Source: Holophagae bacterium
GTDB lineage: Bacteria > Acidobacteriota > Holophagae > Acanthopleuribacterales > Acanthopleuribacteraceae
Assembly: GCA_029263455.1 (NCBI GenBank)
Contig: JAJCXM010000032.1
Coordinates: forward strand, 186,001-250,000
DNA length: 64,000 nucleotides
Direction of reading: 5' to 3'
This document shows positions 54,350 to 62,115 of this stretch, one piece after another. Below the pieces are notes generated by a model. That model made no database searches. It was not told where the DNA came from and was given only the letters and a program-made list of their open reading frames with translations. How positions within the stretch are numbered: position 1 is the stretch's first letter; every line of letters begins with the position of its first letter. Both the position numbers and the translations under genes were made by a program.

Positions 54350-55141
54350 GTGCGTAGTTCACTTTCGATTATCGATTATCTCAACGCATTGCCCTTGAAC
54401 CTCGCGTTCAAGGACCATGTCTTTGGCGACCAGATCGGGTTGACGTTCGATTACCCATCCCAATGTGCGGATAACCTGGCCGCGGGTCGCGTAGATGGCG
54501 GTCTTATCTCGTCCATCGAATACCAACGCATTCCTAATTTGACCATTGCGCCCGGGATCTGTATCGCCGCCAAGAAAAGGGTCAAATCGGTTGTTATCGT
54601 TTCTCGAAAGGCGCTTGAAGATGTTGAGATGATCGCCGTGGACCGCTTCTCGCGATCCTCTGTCACCCTAGTCGAAATCCTTTTTTGGCGCCAATTCAAA
54701 AGACGTTTGAAGATCGTGGCAATGGCACCTGATCGAGAAGCTATGTTAGCAGTTGCCGACGCGGCCCTCATCATTGGCGATGCCGCGTTGCGGTTGTCGC
54801 CCAGTGATGAGGCGATTCATGATCTGGCGGCCTGGTGGTATGCGGAAACAGGTCTATCGTTTGTGTTTGCGTTTTGGGCTTTACGTGAAAATGACAACGA
54901 CCGTTGGCTAGCCAGTTGTCTCACCGATGCTAAAGAATATGGTAAACGTCATTTGAGTGAGCGCTGGGATGCGGCGGCCCGGCGTTGGGGCATCGCTGAA
55001 AGCGATATTGAACATTACCTCACACAGGTGATCCAATATGACATGGGCGATGAAGAGCACAAAAGCTTGGAAACCTATTATCGCTACGCTAAGGAATGCG
55101 GTGCCATTGCCCATATAAAACCATTACGATTTACGGGCTAG
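54350..55141 (+). CDS. mqnA: Chorismate dehydratase (MqnA)
   Basis: 263 residues. It converts chorismate to 3-enolpyruvyl-benzoate, first step of the futalosine route to menaquinone. The opening SIIDYLNALPLNLAF, GRVDGGLISSIEYQRI, CIAAKKRVKSVVIVSRK and ALIIGDAALRLSP are family motifs. The GTG at 54350 follows the SNF gene closely. mqnB, mqnC and mqnD are not in the window. The 3' end overlaps the convergent orphan gene by 11 bases. Confidence 0.88.
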   Translation: MRSSLSIIDYLNALPLNLAFKDHVFGDQIGLTFDYPSQCADNLAAGRVDGGLISSIEYQRIPNLTIAPGICIAAKKRVKSVVIVSRKALEDVEMIAVDRFSRSSVTLVEILFWRQFKRRLKIVAMAPDREAMLAVADAALIIGDAALRLSPSDEAIHDLAAWWYAETGLSFVFAFWALRENDNDRWLASCLTDAKEYGKRHLSERWDAAARRWGIAESDIEHYLTQVIQYDMGDEEHKSLETYYRYAKECGAIAHIKPLRFTG

Positions 55142-55661
55142 CGTCACGCCATTCAAGAATAGCGGCAGGTAACTGTTCCGCATATCGAGGTGTCTGAAGC
55201 CATATCGCTTGTGGGCGGTAAGCGCTTAATTCCAAAGCTGACCTTAGAGCTTGCAACGCAGTAGTCAAATCGAGATGGGCGTGAATCGTGCCCAACAATT
55301 CGGCTGCTAATAAAGTGGACTGTGAACGTTGGGCCAACTCAAACGCCTGCGTCCAACAGGGTTCTAACGCCTGTTTTTGGATGGAAGGATCTTGTTCCAG
55401 TCTATGAACCACAGCCAATAACTCGTGTCCGCGCCACACGACTGTACCAGGTTCTCTAGGCTCGTCATTCATGATGCCGGTCCAGGTTCGAACTGGATGT
55501 TCGTCAACTCGCCTTACGATGGGTGGTGCCGAAAGCACCAAAAAACCATCCTCTTCGCGAATCTTCGTGACGACACCTTGAGGCGCACTTCCAACAAAGA
55601 GCTGTGTTCCGAACCAATCGGATCCGTTTCTTAGTCCACCTTCGATGACTTCAAATCGCAT
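55131..55661 (-). CDS. Hypothetical protein
   Basis: 176 residues. The N-terminal 75 residues are strand-rich (MRFEVIEGGLRNGSDWFGTQLFVG, GVVTKIREEDGFLVLSAPPIV); the C-terminal half is helical. No signal or membrane helix. Not recognised. Its start codon directly follows a hairpin and T-run resembling a minus-strand terminator, so either its translation starts elsewhere, or an unusual promoter or attenuation operates here. Confidence 0.5.
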   Translation of the reverse strand: MRFEVIEGGLRNGSDWFGTQLFVGSAPQGVVTKIREEDGFLVLSAPPIVRRVDEHPVRTWTGIMNDEPREPGTVVWRGHELLAVVHRLEQDPSIQKQALEPCWTQAFELAQRSQSTLLAAELLGTIHAHLDLTTALQALRSALELSAYRPQAIWLQTPRYAEQLPAAILEWRDASP

Positions 55662-55689
55662 AAAAAAAGAAAGCCCCGTTGCCGGGGCT
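55661..55689 (-). terminator. Hairpin plus T-run directly before a start codon
   Basis: On the minus strand AGCCCCG and CGGGGCT (55683-55689 with 55672-55678) enclose a 4-base loop, followed by TTTC and seven T (55662-55668), ending exactly at the ATG at 55661. It is a textbook intrinsic terminator by sequence. It could end the tandem-PilZ transcript (200 bases upstream) or regulate the orphan gene by attenuation. Confidence 0.75.
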
Positions 55690-55893
55690 AACCCTTCGTA
55701 GAGGATACGTTAAGACGACTTAATATAAGTATCAATAGATAGATCTTACTGACAATGTAGGTTAGTGGGATTCGATAGTCAAGAAATTTTTTTAATAGTA
55801 ATGTAAAAAAACTGAAATCGATTAGGATAGTATGTTTTTTAATATGCTTGGAGCTGATTAGTTCTCGAATTTGGCGCTCCAGAAGACGTAATT

Positions 55894-56571
55894 CTATTGA
55901 GAAATCAGGTCATGTCGTTTGAGAAATTGATGAAATGCGGCGGTACCCGAAATAGCTTTAACACCAATGCGATAGCCGGAACGTGGTGCCATAACAAGCT
56001 CTCGATAAACGGTTTTCACTTTTAAGGGAATCAATCCACCTACTGGATCTTCAATGATCAGATCAAAAGTCTCGTCGTCAGGGAAATCGGGCGGCACCAA
56101 AATGCTGGCGCCCCTCGAACCGATGTCGAATGTTTGGCATTTGTAGACGCGACTCTCCACGCGAGCCCTAACGGGTAGCTGAAATTGAATGCGCCTGTGA
56201 ATACGGTCTTTGAGTCGCGGCGCTTTTTGGCTGTTGTCAACTTGTCGGCTTTGTACGAGGTTGGCTAATTCACGGAAAAAGTCAGGCGAACTTGGCGACG
56301 CTTGCGTGATGTGCAGTCCTAACCGTAGATAGCGCAACGAGCCGCGATGTACATAACGGCGCTGTCGTTCTTCGACCTCCAGCAGGGTTTCACGGCCACT
56401 CTCCAAACTGCAACGCACGTGAAACAAAGTGCCTAGCGGTATTTCGTTGGCCGTGATGATGGTCAGACCTTGAGGACTTAAATCGTGGGTCTGTGCTTCA
56501 AAATATTCGCCCTGTATTTGGCACAGAACTTTTACGGCTTGTTGGTACCGCAAGAATTTTCGACGTTCCAT
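55894..56571 (-). CDS. Tandem PilZ domain protein
   Basis: 225 residues, cytoplasmic. The first PilZ domain has RRKFLR (RxxxR) and THDLSPQG (DxSxxG), as expected for cyclic di-GMP binding; the second has RIHRR and FDIGSRG, where the serine is a glycine, so its binding is less certain. There is no output domain, so it probably acts by protein contact. It resembles the PilZ halves of the kinase at 22.6 kb, suggesting shared ancestry. An A/T-rich stretch of about 200 bases follows it, down to the next start. Confidence 0.85.
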   Translation of the reverse strand: MERRKFLRYQQAVKVLCQIQGEYFEAQTHDLSPQGLTIITANEIPLGTLFHVRCSLESGRETLLEVEERQRRYVHRGSLRYLRLGLHITQASPSSPDFFRELANLVQSRQVDNSQKAPRLKDRIHRRIQFQLPVRARVESRVYKCQTFDIGSRGASILVPPDFPDDETFDLIIEDPVGGLIPLKVKTVYRELVMAPRSGYRIGVKAISGTAAFHQFLKRHDLISQ

Positions 56572-56673
56572 AAAGTCATCCGCGGTTTGATGGCTTCATC
56601 CTACACCTAAAACTCAGTGATCGGAAGGAATACTAAGGTGTAAGATAGGATACGAATTCTGGGGAGGCTTTCA

Positions 56674-57342
56674 TTGAAATGGTGGTTGGTTTTTTGTCTT
56701 TTGCCATGCATTTTCGCCCAAGAGGAATGGATCATACGTGGGTTTGATGTTTCGCATCTTGATGGGGAAGTGGATTGGGGTAAAGTGGTGGCCGGAGGTT
56801 ATGCTTTTGTATTTGTGAAAGCGACAGAGGGCGATGATTTTGTGGATCCGCAGTTGCACACGAATTTGGATGGTGCGCGCAAGAGCGGAATTCCTGTCGG
56901 CGCCTATCATTTCTATCGCACCAATGATGATCCCGAAGTACAAGCCCGGAATTTCATTGAGAACACACCGCTCAAAGAAGGTGATTTGGCGCCAGTCGTT
57001 GATATTGAAGTAGTTACGCCAGGATCAAGTCCTGGATGGCTGGACGACCTGCGTCGTTTTTTGCAAACACTGGAGCAACACTATCGCGTGGTACCCATCA
57101 TTTACACTAGTCCCCATTTTTGGAATAGTTACGGCAATGATACGTTTGGCAAACACCCATTATGGATTGCCGAATATGGCGTCGACCAACCGGCTATCCC
57201 AGCTGGCTTTGATCATTGGACCTGGTGGCAATTTAGTGATGATCATTCAATCGCCGGTATTCCCAGTCCTGTTGATGTCAGTTACTTCCGAGGTCATCAC
57301 AGCGAACTGAACATACACCTCATACCTGCGACTGAACATTAG
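56674..57342 (+). CDS. Exported GH25 lysozyme
   Basis: 222 residues. It starts at TTG 56674 behind GGGGAGG; no in-frame ATG fits. Signal peptide MKWWLVFCLLPCIFA. The family pattern begins with RGFDVSHLDGEVDWGKV and AFVFVKATEGDDFVDP, and the catalytic Asp-x-Glu pair lies in APVVDIEVV. WIAEYGV and WTWWQFSDDHSIAGI are further motifs. It cleaves peptidoglycan at N-acetylmuramic acid. Divergent from the tandem-PilZ gene across about 100 bases. Confidence 0.92.
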   Translation: MKWWLVFCLLPCIFAQEEWIIRGFDVSHLDGEVDWGKVVAGGYAFVFVKATEGDDFVDPQLHTNLDGARKSGIPVGAYHFYRTNDDPEVQARNFIENTPLKEGDLAPVVDIEVVTPGSSPGWLDDLRRFLQTLEQHYRVVPIIYTSPHFWNSYGNDTFGKHPLWIAEYGVDQPAIPAGFDHWTWWQFSDDHSIAGIPSPVDVSYFRGHHSELNIHLIPATEH

Positions 57343-57369
57343 AGCAAGCCTGTCGGAATTCGTTTTGAT

Positions 57370-58434
57370 TCAAAACAAGCTTAATTGGTCGCCGTGTTTG
57401 TGGGGCCGTCGGAATTGCAGTGTATCTAACGTGACCCTGATTCGATTCAGCTGGTGCTGCTGAATTGCGAGTTCGAAGCGCCTTGCAAGGATATCTGCCA
57501 GAGGTCCACTTCCTTTCATTCGCTGTTTGAATTGCGCGTTGTAAATGGAGCCGCCTCGAAGTTGCCGCATCAGGCTCATGACGTGGTCTTGTTTGTCAGG
57601 AACGTTTCTTTTTAGCCAATCATCAAAAATACTTGCAACTTCAAGGGGTAATCTCAACAGGATGTAGCTCGCGTATGCTGCGCCTGCATTGGCCGAGGCT
57701 TCGAGGATGCGTTCAAGTTCCCAGTCTGTTAAAGCTGGGATGACGGGCGCTACCATCACGGCTGTGGGGATGCCAGCGTCGGCAAGCTGCTGGATGGCAT
57801 CGAGCCTACGTGCAGGCGATGCCGCTCGAGGTTCCATTTTTCGGGCCAGCTTAGGGTCCAGTGTTGTAATGGAAAGTGCCACTGATGCCAGGTTGTGCTG
57901 GGCCATCTCTTTCAGCAAATCAATATCACGTAAAATGCCGGCGGACTTGGTTGTGATGGTGACTGGGTGGCAATACTCCTGCATTAGTTCCAGGATACGG
58001 CGTGTAATCTTCTCTTCTCTTTCGATCGGCTGATAGGGATCGGTATTCGTGCCCAACGCAATGACTCTGGCCTGGTAGCCCTTTTTTTCAAACTCCTGTT
58101 TCAGTAGTTCATCGGCGTTGCGCTTGGCGAAGATCTGTGTCTCAAAGTCCAAGCCTGGTGAGAGTCCCCAATATGCGTGTGATGGTCTCGCGTAACAATA
58201 GACACAGCCGTGCTCGCAGCCGCGGTAGGCGTTGATCGACCAATCAAAGGGCACGTCTGGCGACTTGTTACTGGCTAAGATGCCCTTGGATGTGTCTTCC
58301 AGGATTGTCGTGCCGATCACTTGGGACTCGGGTTCTTGGTGCCAGCCATCATCAAAAGGGTCAAGGCGTGTTGACTCAAAACGGTTGTGCGGGTTGTATC
58401 CGGCGCCGCGCCCGCGTTTAGGTTCTGTGCTCAT
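57370..58434 (-). CDS. PA0069 family radical SAM protein
   Basis: 354 residues. The iron-sulfur motif is GCEHGCVYCYARPSH (CxxxCxxC), followed by DFETQIFAKRNADELL and VIALGTNTDPYQPIERE, as in SplB-like and PA0069-type proteins. TKSAGILRDIDLL and SITTLDPKLARKMEPRAASP also match. The substrate of this family is not established. It sits alone on the minus strand between a lysozyme and a regulator. Confidence 0.9.
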   Translation of the reverse strand: MSTEPKRGRGAGYNPHNRFESTRLDPFDDGWHQEPESQVIGTTILEDTSKGILASNKSPDVPFDWSINAYRGCEHGCVYCYARPSHAYWGLSPGLDFETQIFAKRNADELLKQEFEKKGYQARVIALGTNTDPYQPIEREEKITRRILELMQEYCHPVTITTKSAGILRDIDLLKEMAQHNLASVALSITTLDPKLARKMEPRAASPARRLDAIQQLADAGIPTAVMVAPVIPALTDWELERILEASANAGAAYASYILLRLPLEVASIFDDWLKRNVPDKQDHVMSLMRQLRGGSIYNAQFKQRMKGSGPLADILARRFELAIQQHQLNRIRVTLDTLQFRRPHKHGDQLSLF

Positions 58435-58524
58435 GGCAAGACCTGCGCCGCTTTGTGTGCGGCAGCCAGCGATATTTGGTGCCTTGATGTGAACAGGATC
58501 ATAAAGATGCCTTCTTTTTGGTTT

Positions 58525-60663
58525 TTAGGGGTCAGGTCCCCTTAGTGGGTCCTTTTTGAAGGGCAGATCAAGTCTTTGCTCGCTCGTGGCTGCCAATTGA
58601 TAAACATGCAAGTAGTCTTCTTTTCCTTGATCCCAATCGCCAGCGTCCATCAGTCCACGAGCTTTCAGTTGCTTATCGAGTGCGATTGCGGCATTGCCGA
58701 GTCCGTAGTCAACCGCTGCCTCATATAACAATAAACGCGCATTGAGGAAGTTTGTATCAGATGAATCGATCAGTCTTGCTCTGTGCAATTGTTCTGCGGC
58801 CTGCGCTAAATTTCCTGCTTGCATGTAGCATTCGCTAAGGCCAATGATGGCGAAAATGGTACCGTGTTCATCTTCGGCATTTCTGGCCGACGTCTCCGCT
58901 TCAGCGTAATGTGTAAGGCTAGTCGCATAGTCTTGAGTCACCATGGCTAAGTAGCCCAAGTTAAGTCGTTGATTGATGGCGTTGTACCTATCATTGGTTT
59001 CGATATTTATCTCAAGTGCTGCTTGGATTTGACGCTGCGCGTCTTCGAAGCGCCTGTCAAAAATAGCCACAGATCCCAGGTATGCCAGAGCAACGCCGAC
59101 ACCGCGACGGTCATTAAGCGCTAATCTAAGTTCAAGCACCTGCTGGTAGTATCGTCGCGCTTCAGCAAAGTTATCAGAATAAAAATAATAGTCACCGGTG
59201 GTTAATAAGATTCCTGACTCCAAAGCACTGTTCTGCATGGCCTTGGCGATTGGCAGAGCCTTTTCCAAGTGGTCGAGCGATTCTCGGGTTCGTCCATTTC
59301 GCTGATATAGGCTGGCAAGTAATTTGTGTGATGTCACTTCACCGCGAGCGTTGTTTTGCTCCTGACTCACTCGTAAAGCTTCCTTTAATTCCAATTCTGC
59401 CGTGTCAAGTTGATTGCTTGCCGTATGGATGGTGCCCAGTATTGTTAGTGCCCGGATTCGTTGTGATGCGGATAGTTTTGGCTCCTGCATGAGCTTATCT
59501 ACTAGTGCGAGGCAAGCATGCAAATCACGTTTTTCGTAAGTGAGTTGGGCTTTTAGCCAGTCAAGTTCTATTTGCAGATAGGGATTGTCTGTAACGAGTT
59601 CTTGTATGAGGCGGTCAGCTTCTTCGAACCGAGAGCCGTGGACCAAACATCGGGCGAGATAAAAGCCAGCATGCCAGAATGAAGGATCCTGTTCGTGACA
59701 TATCTCAAAGTAGGGCACAGCCTCGTCCATTGATCCAGCCAACATGAGTGACAAACCCTTGACGTAAACGTCTCTTAGGTAGGGTTTCTTGAATGGGTAT
59801 TGAGTGGATTGCTGAATGTCTAGATGTAAGTGACGCGAAATGAGATCTGTGATTGCGCCCACATGCAATGGCTCGGGGAGCGGGTCTATTACTACCGACT
59901 GAACACCCGCTGAAGATAGCCACCGTATTTCCAACTGCCAATGATTTGGTTGACCGCGAATAATACCAGCTACCAGGATCGGATTGCCCAGATTATGTTT
60001 CAGTGTGAGATGACTAGACGTTGTAAGCATCTGTTCACCCAAACCAAGACGAGTGATCTCGGAAACGACTTCTGTGGAATCGATCATGTGAATTTTGGTC
60101 AACAGATTGGCGCGCACCATATCCATGAGAGCCAATTTAGTCCAGTCCCAACGCGAATCGTTGCTTTCATTAATGAATGGAAGAATGGCAATGGACGCCG
60201 ACTCACCCATCACACTTGTGTGCCCTGACTTTGCCGCTGTTACGCGCCAGATCACGATGGCGAGTAACATGATAATTGGCGATGTCAGTAACCAATGAAA
60301 TTGGCGCGTTTTCCTTTTTGGTGAACGAATTTGGATCGGCAAAGGAGCCGTTTTTTGGATCACAAGTACATCAAGCGCATAACCTTGTTTGGGTACGGTC
60401 CGGATCCATTTCCGATTGCCGCCGACTTCTTCAATCGCCGAACGCAATTCAGTTATTACTTGTGGCAAAGCGCGCTCGTCGACATGTGTATCCGGCCAAA
60501 TTTGTTGTAGAAATGTTTCTTGATTTACGAGGGAACCGTTGGCCTGAACGAGCAGGGTCAACGCTGCAGCTACTTTTTGCCGCAGCGAAACTTGGCTCTG
60601 GTGGTTTATCAACAGCTGTTTTTGTGAATCGAACTGGATTGATTCGATTTGGTAGGTTGACAT
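58525..60663 (-). CDS. CadC-like winged-helix regulator with a membrane helix and TPR repeats
   Basis: 712 residues. Residues 1-105 are an OmpR-type DNA-binding domain (VAAALTLLVQANGSLVNQETFLQQIWPDTHVDERALPQVITELRSAI), with KWIRTVPKQGYAL at its end. One membrane helix (HWLLTSPIIMLLAIVIWRV) is near residue 135. The outer part continues with an unnamed domain and about eight TPR repeats (residues 330-680: PYFEICHEQDPSFWHAGFYLA, EARRYYQQVLELRLALNDRRG). This one-component layout signals from the periplasm directly to DNA. Target genes unknown; a divergent beta-helix gene is next to it. Its end overlaps a short inverted repeat. Confidence 0.85.
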   Translation of the reverse strand: MSTYQIESIQFDSQKQLLINHQSQVSLRQKVAAALTLLVQANGSLVNQETFLQQIWPDTHVDERALPQVITELRSAIEEVGGNRKWIRTVPKQGYALDVLVIQKTAPLPIQIRSPKRKTRQFHWLLTSPIIMLLAIVIWRVTAAKSGHTSVMGESASIAILPFINESNDSRWDWTKLALMDMVRANLLTKIHMIDSTEVVSEITRLGLGEQMLTTSSHLTLKHNLGNPILVAGIIRGQPNHWQLEIRWLSSAGVQSVVIDPLPEPLHVGAITDLISRHLHLDIQQSTQYPFKKPYLRDVYVKGLSLMLAGSMDEAVPYFEICHEQDPSFWHAGFYLARCLVHGSRFEEADRLIQELVTDNPYLQIELDWLKAQLTYEKRDLHACLALVDKLMQEPKLSASQRIRALTILGTIHTASNQLDTAELELKEALRVSQEQNNARGEVTSHKLLASLYQRNGRTRESLDHLEKALPIAKAMQNSALESGILLTTGDYYFYSDNFAEARRYYQQVLELRLALNDRRGVGVALAYLGSVAIFDRRFEDAQRQIQAALEINIETNDRYNAINQRLNLGYLAMVTQDYATSLTHYAEAETSARNAEDEHGTIFAIIGLSECYMQAGNLAQAAEQLHRARLIDSSDTNFLNARLLLYEAAVDYGLGNAAIALDKQLKARGLMDAGDWDQGKEDYLHVYQLAATSEQRLDLPFKKDPLRGPDP

Positions 60664-60825
60664 GATGAGTATTCTAACGCGCTCAGTTTAGATTGAAAGA
60701 CTATCTGTCAACTAGCTGTAAACAAAAGATTTGATGTTTTCTTGAGTCAATTTGGTTGGATCTTTCAAATGCTTTCAATCAGATTGTGACTAGCCATAAA
60801 CGCAATTAGGAAACTGGAGGACTTA

Positions 60826-62115
60826 ATGAATACATCTACTTTGTGGATCACGGTGGTACTGGCGTCATTACCGTGTTTTTGTTCAGACATTTATGTGAGT
60901 AGTGAGCGCGGACGACGGGGCGGAAGCAAAGAGCAACCTTTTAAGTATTTGGCTGACGCAATAGCCAAGGCAGAGCCTGGCGATACGATTCACGTTGCAG
61001 CTGGCGTGTATCACGGTAAAGGCAACAGTGGCCATTGGGTGATCAATAAAGATAACCTGACGTTATTGGGCGGTTACGACGATCAATTCAGTGTACGTGA
61101 TCCTTTCAAGAATCGCACGCTGCTTGAATTTGATGGTTCACCTGAGAACAAGACGATGCGACCCGCTGGCAGTGAAATCAAAGCAACCGAGAACGCCTCT
61201 CGCAAACCTCTCAATGGCATCGTGTTTGACGGATTTTGGCTCGACGGTGGATCACGTAACAAGTATCGCGAAGATCAGGATAATCCATCAATGAAGTTGG
61301 ATTCGTCGCCCGGTGACTTCCTGCTCCACGTTAAAGTCGCCAAGGGCAGTCGCTGTGTCGTCAAAAATTGCACCTTCATTAACCCGGGCAAATCGGCCGC
61401 GCTCATGATCCAAGGTGAGGGCGGCAGTGAATTTGATTGCCAAAACAATGTATTCGTTAATGGGGTCTATCACCACATGATCGTTGGTCGCCTGGGCGCA
61501 AAAAATGATATACGCATGAAGGCAACCATCAAGAACAATAGCTTTTTGTTCGCATGGCACGTAAGCGCCAACGGTGAGGGTGTTGTTGTTTATCCTTTTA
61601 CCGACATTGATTTCAACAACAATGTATTCGCTTTTGGCGAGTCGACAGCCATCGTTAACGATCGCTACGAGGAACTCATCGATAATCGTGGCAACAAAAC
61701 CAAAGGCGTTAACAAAACCGTCAAGATCGATGACAATCTCTTTTTTATGTGGAAACGAGGTCTCTATGGCTGGGTTGAGAGTGGTCAATCTGGTACGCGC
61801 CGAACCACAAATCCCGATGATCTGTGGGAAACTTCGATCAACGAAGATTCGGGTAACAACAACCTAATTGCTGATCCGGGATACGCGTACAACAAAAAAT
61901 GGATCGAATTATTTGCAAGCCGTTCTGACGTTGCCGATGGCGAGGTGACCATGGATGCGGTCAATGAATGGCGTCGTATCCTGGGTCTTCCCTTACAAGG
62001 TAAAGCCAATCCTAATCGCCAAGGATATGCGATGCGCTATGCGCTCGATGACGTCGGTAAATTCCGTATGCCTGGCAATAACAAGGACAAAGGAGCTCAA
62101 CTTAAACTTATGTAA
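60826..62115 (+). CDS. Exported right-handed beta-helix (DUF1565-like) protein
   Basis: 429 residues. Signal peptide MNTSTLWITVVLASLPCFCS. The opening DIYVSSERGRRGGSKEQPFKYLADAIAKAEPGDTIHVAAGVYHG is the DUF1565 pattern found in secreted parallel beta-helix proteins. Further turns show NNSFLFAWHVSANG, FNNNVFAFGEST and DDNLFFMW. Many such proteins are polysaccharide lyases or cell-surface proteins; no catalytic residues identified. GGAGGA precedes the ATG. Its end overlaps the convergent kinase gene by 8 bases. Confidence 0.75.
   Translation: MNTSTLWITVVLASLPCFCSDIYVSSERGRRGGSKEQPFKYLADAIAKAEPGDTIHVAAGVYHGKGNSGHWVINKDNLTLLGGYDDQFSVRDPFKNRTLLEFDGSPENKTMRPAGSEIKATENASRKPLNGIVFDGFWLDGGSRNKYREDQDNPSMKLDSSPGDFLLHVKVAKGSRCVVKNCTFINPGKSAALMIQGEGGSEFDCQNNVFVNGVYHHMIVGRLGAKNDIRMKATIKNNSFLFAWHVSANGEGVVVYPFTDIDFNNNVFAFGESTAIVNDRYEELIDNRGNKTKGVNKTVKIDDNLFFMWKRGLYGWVESGQSGTRRTTNPDDLWETSINEDSGNNNLIADPGYAYNKKWIELFASRSDVADGEVTMDAVNEWRRILGLPLQGKANPNRQGYAMRYALDDVGKFRMPGNNKDKGAQLKLM

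Noticed and set aside
57362-57376. Palindrome GTTTTGATTCAAAAC as a terminator of the lysozyme gene
   Set aside because: The stem is all A/T except its ends, has no loop and no T-run after it.
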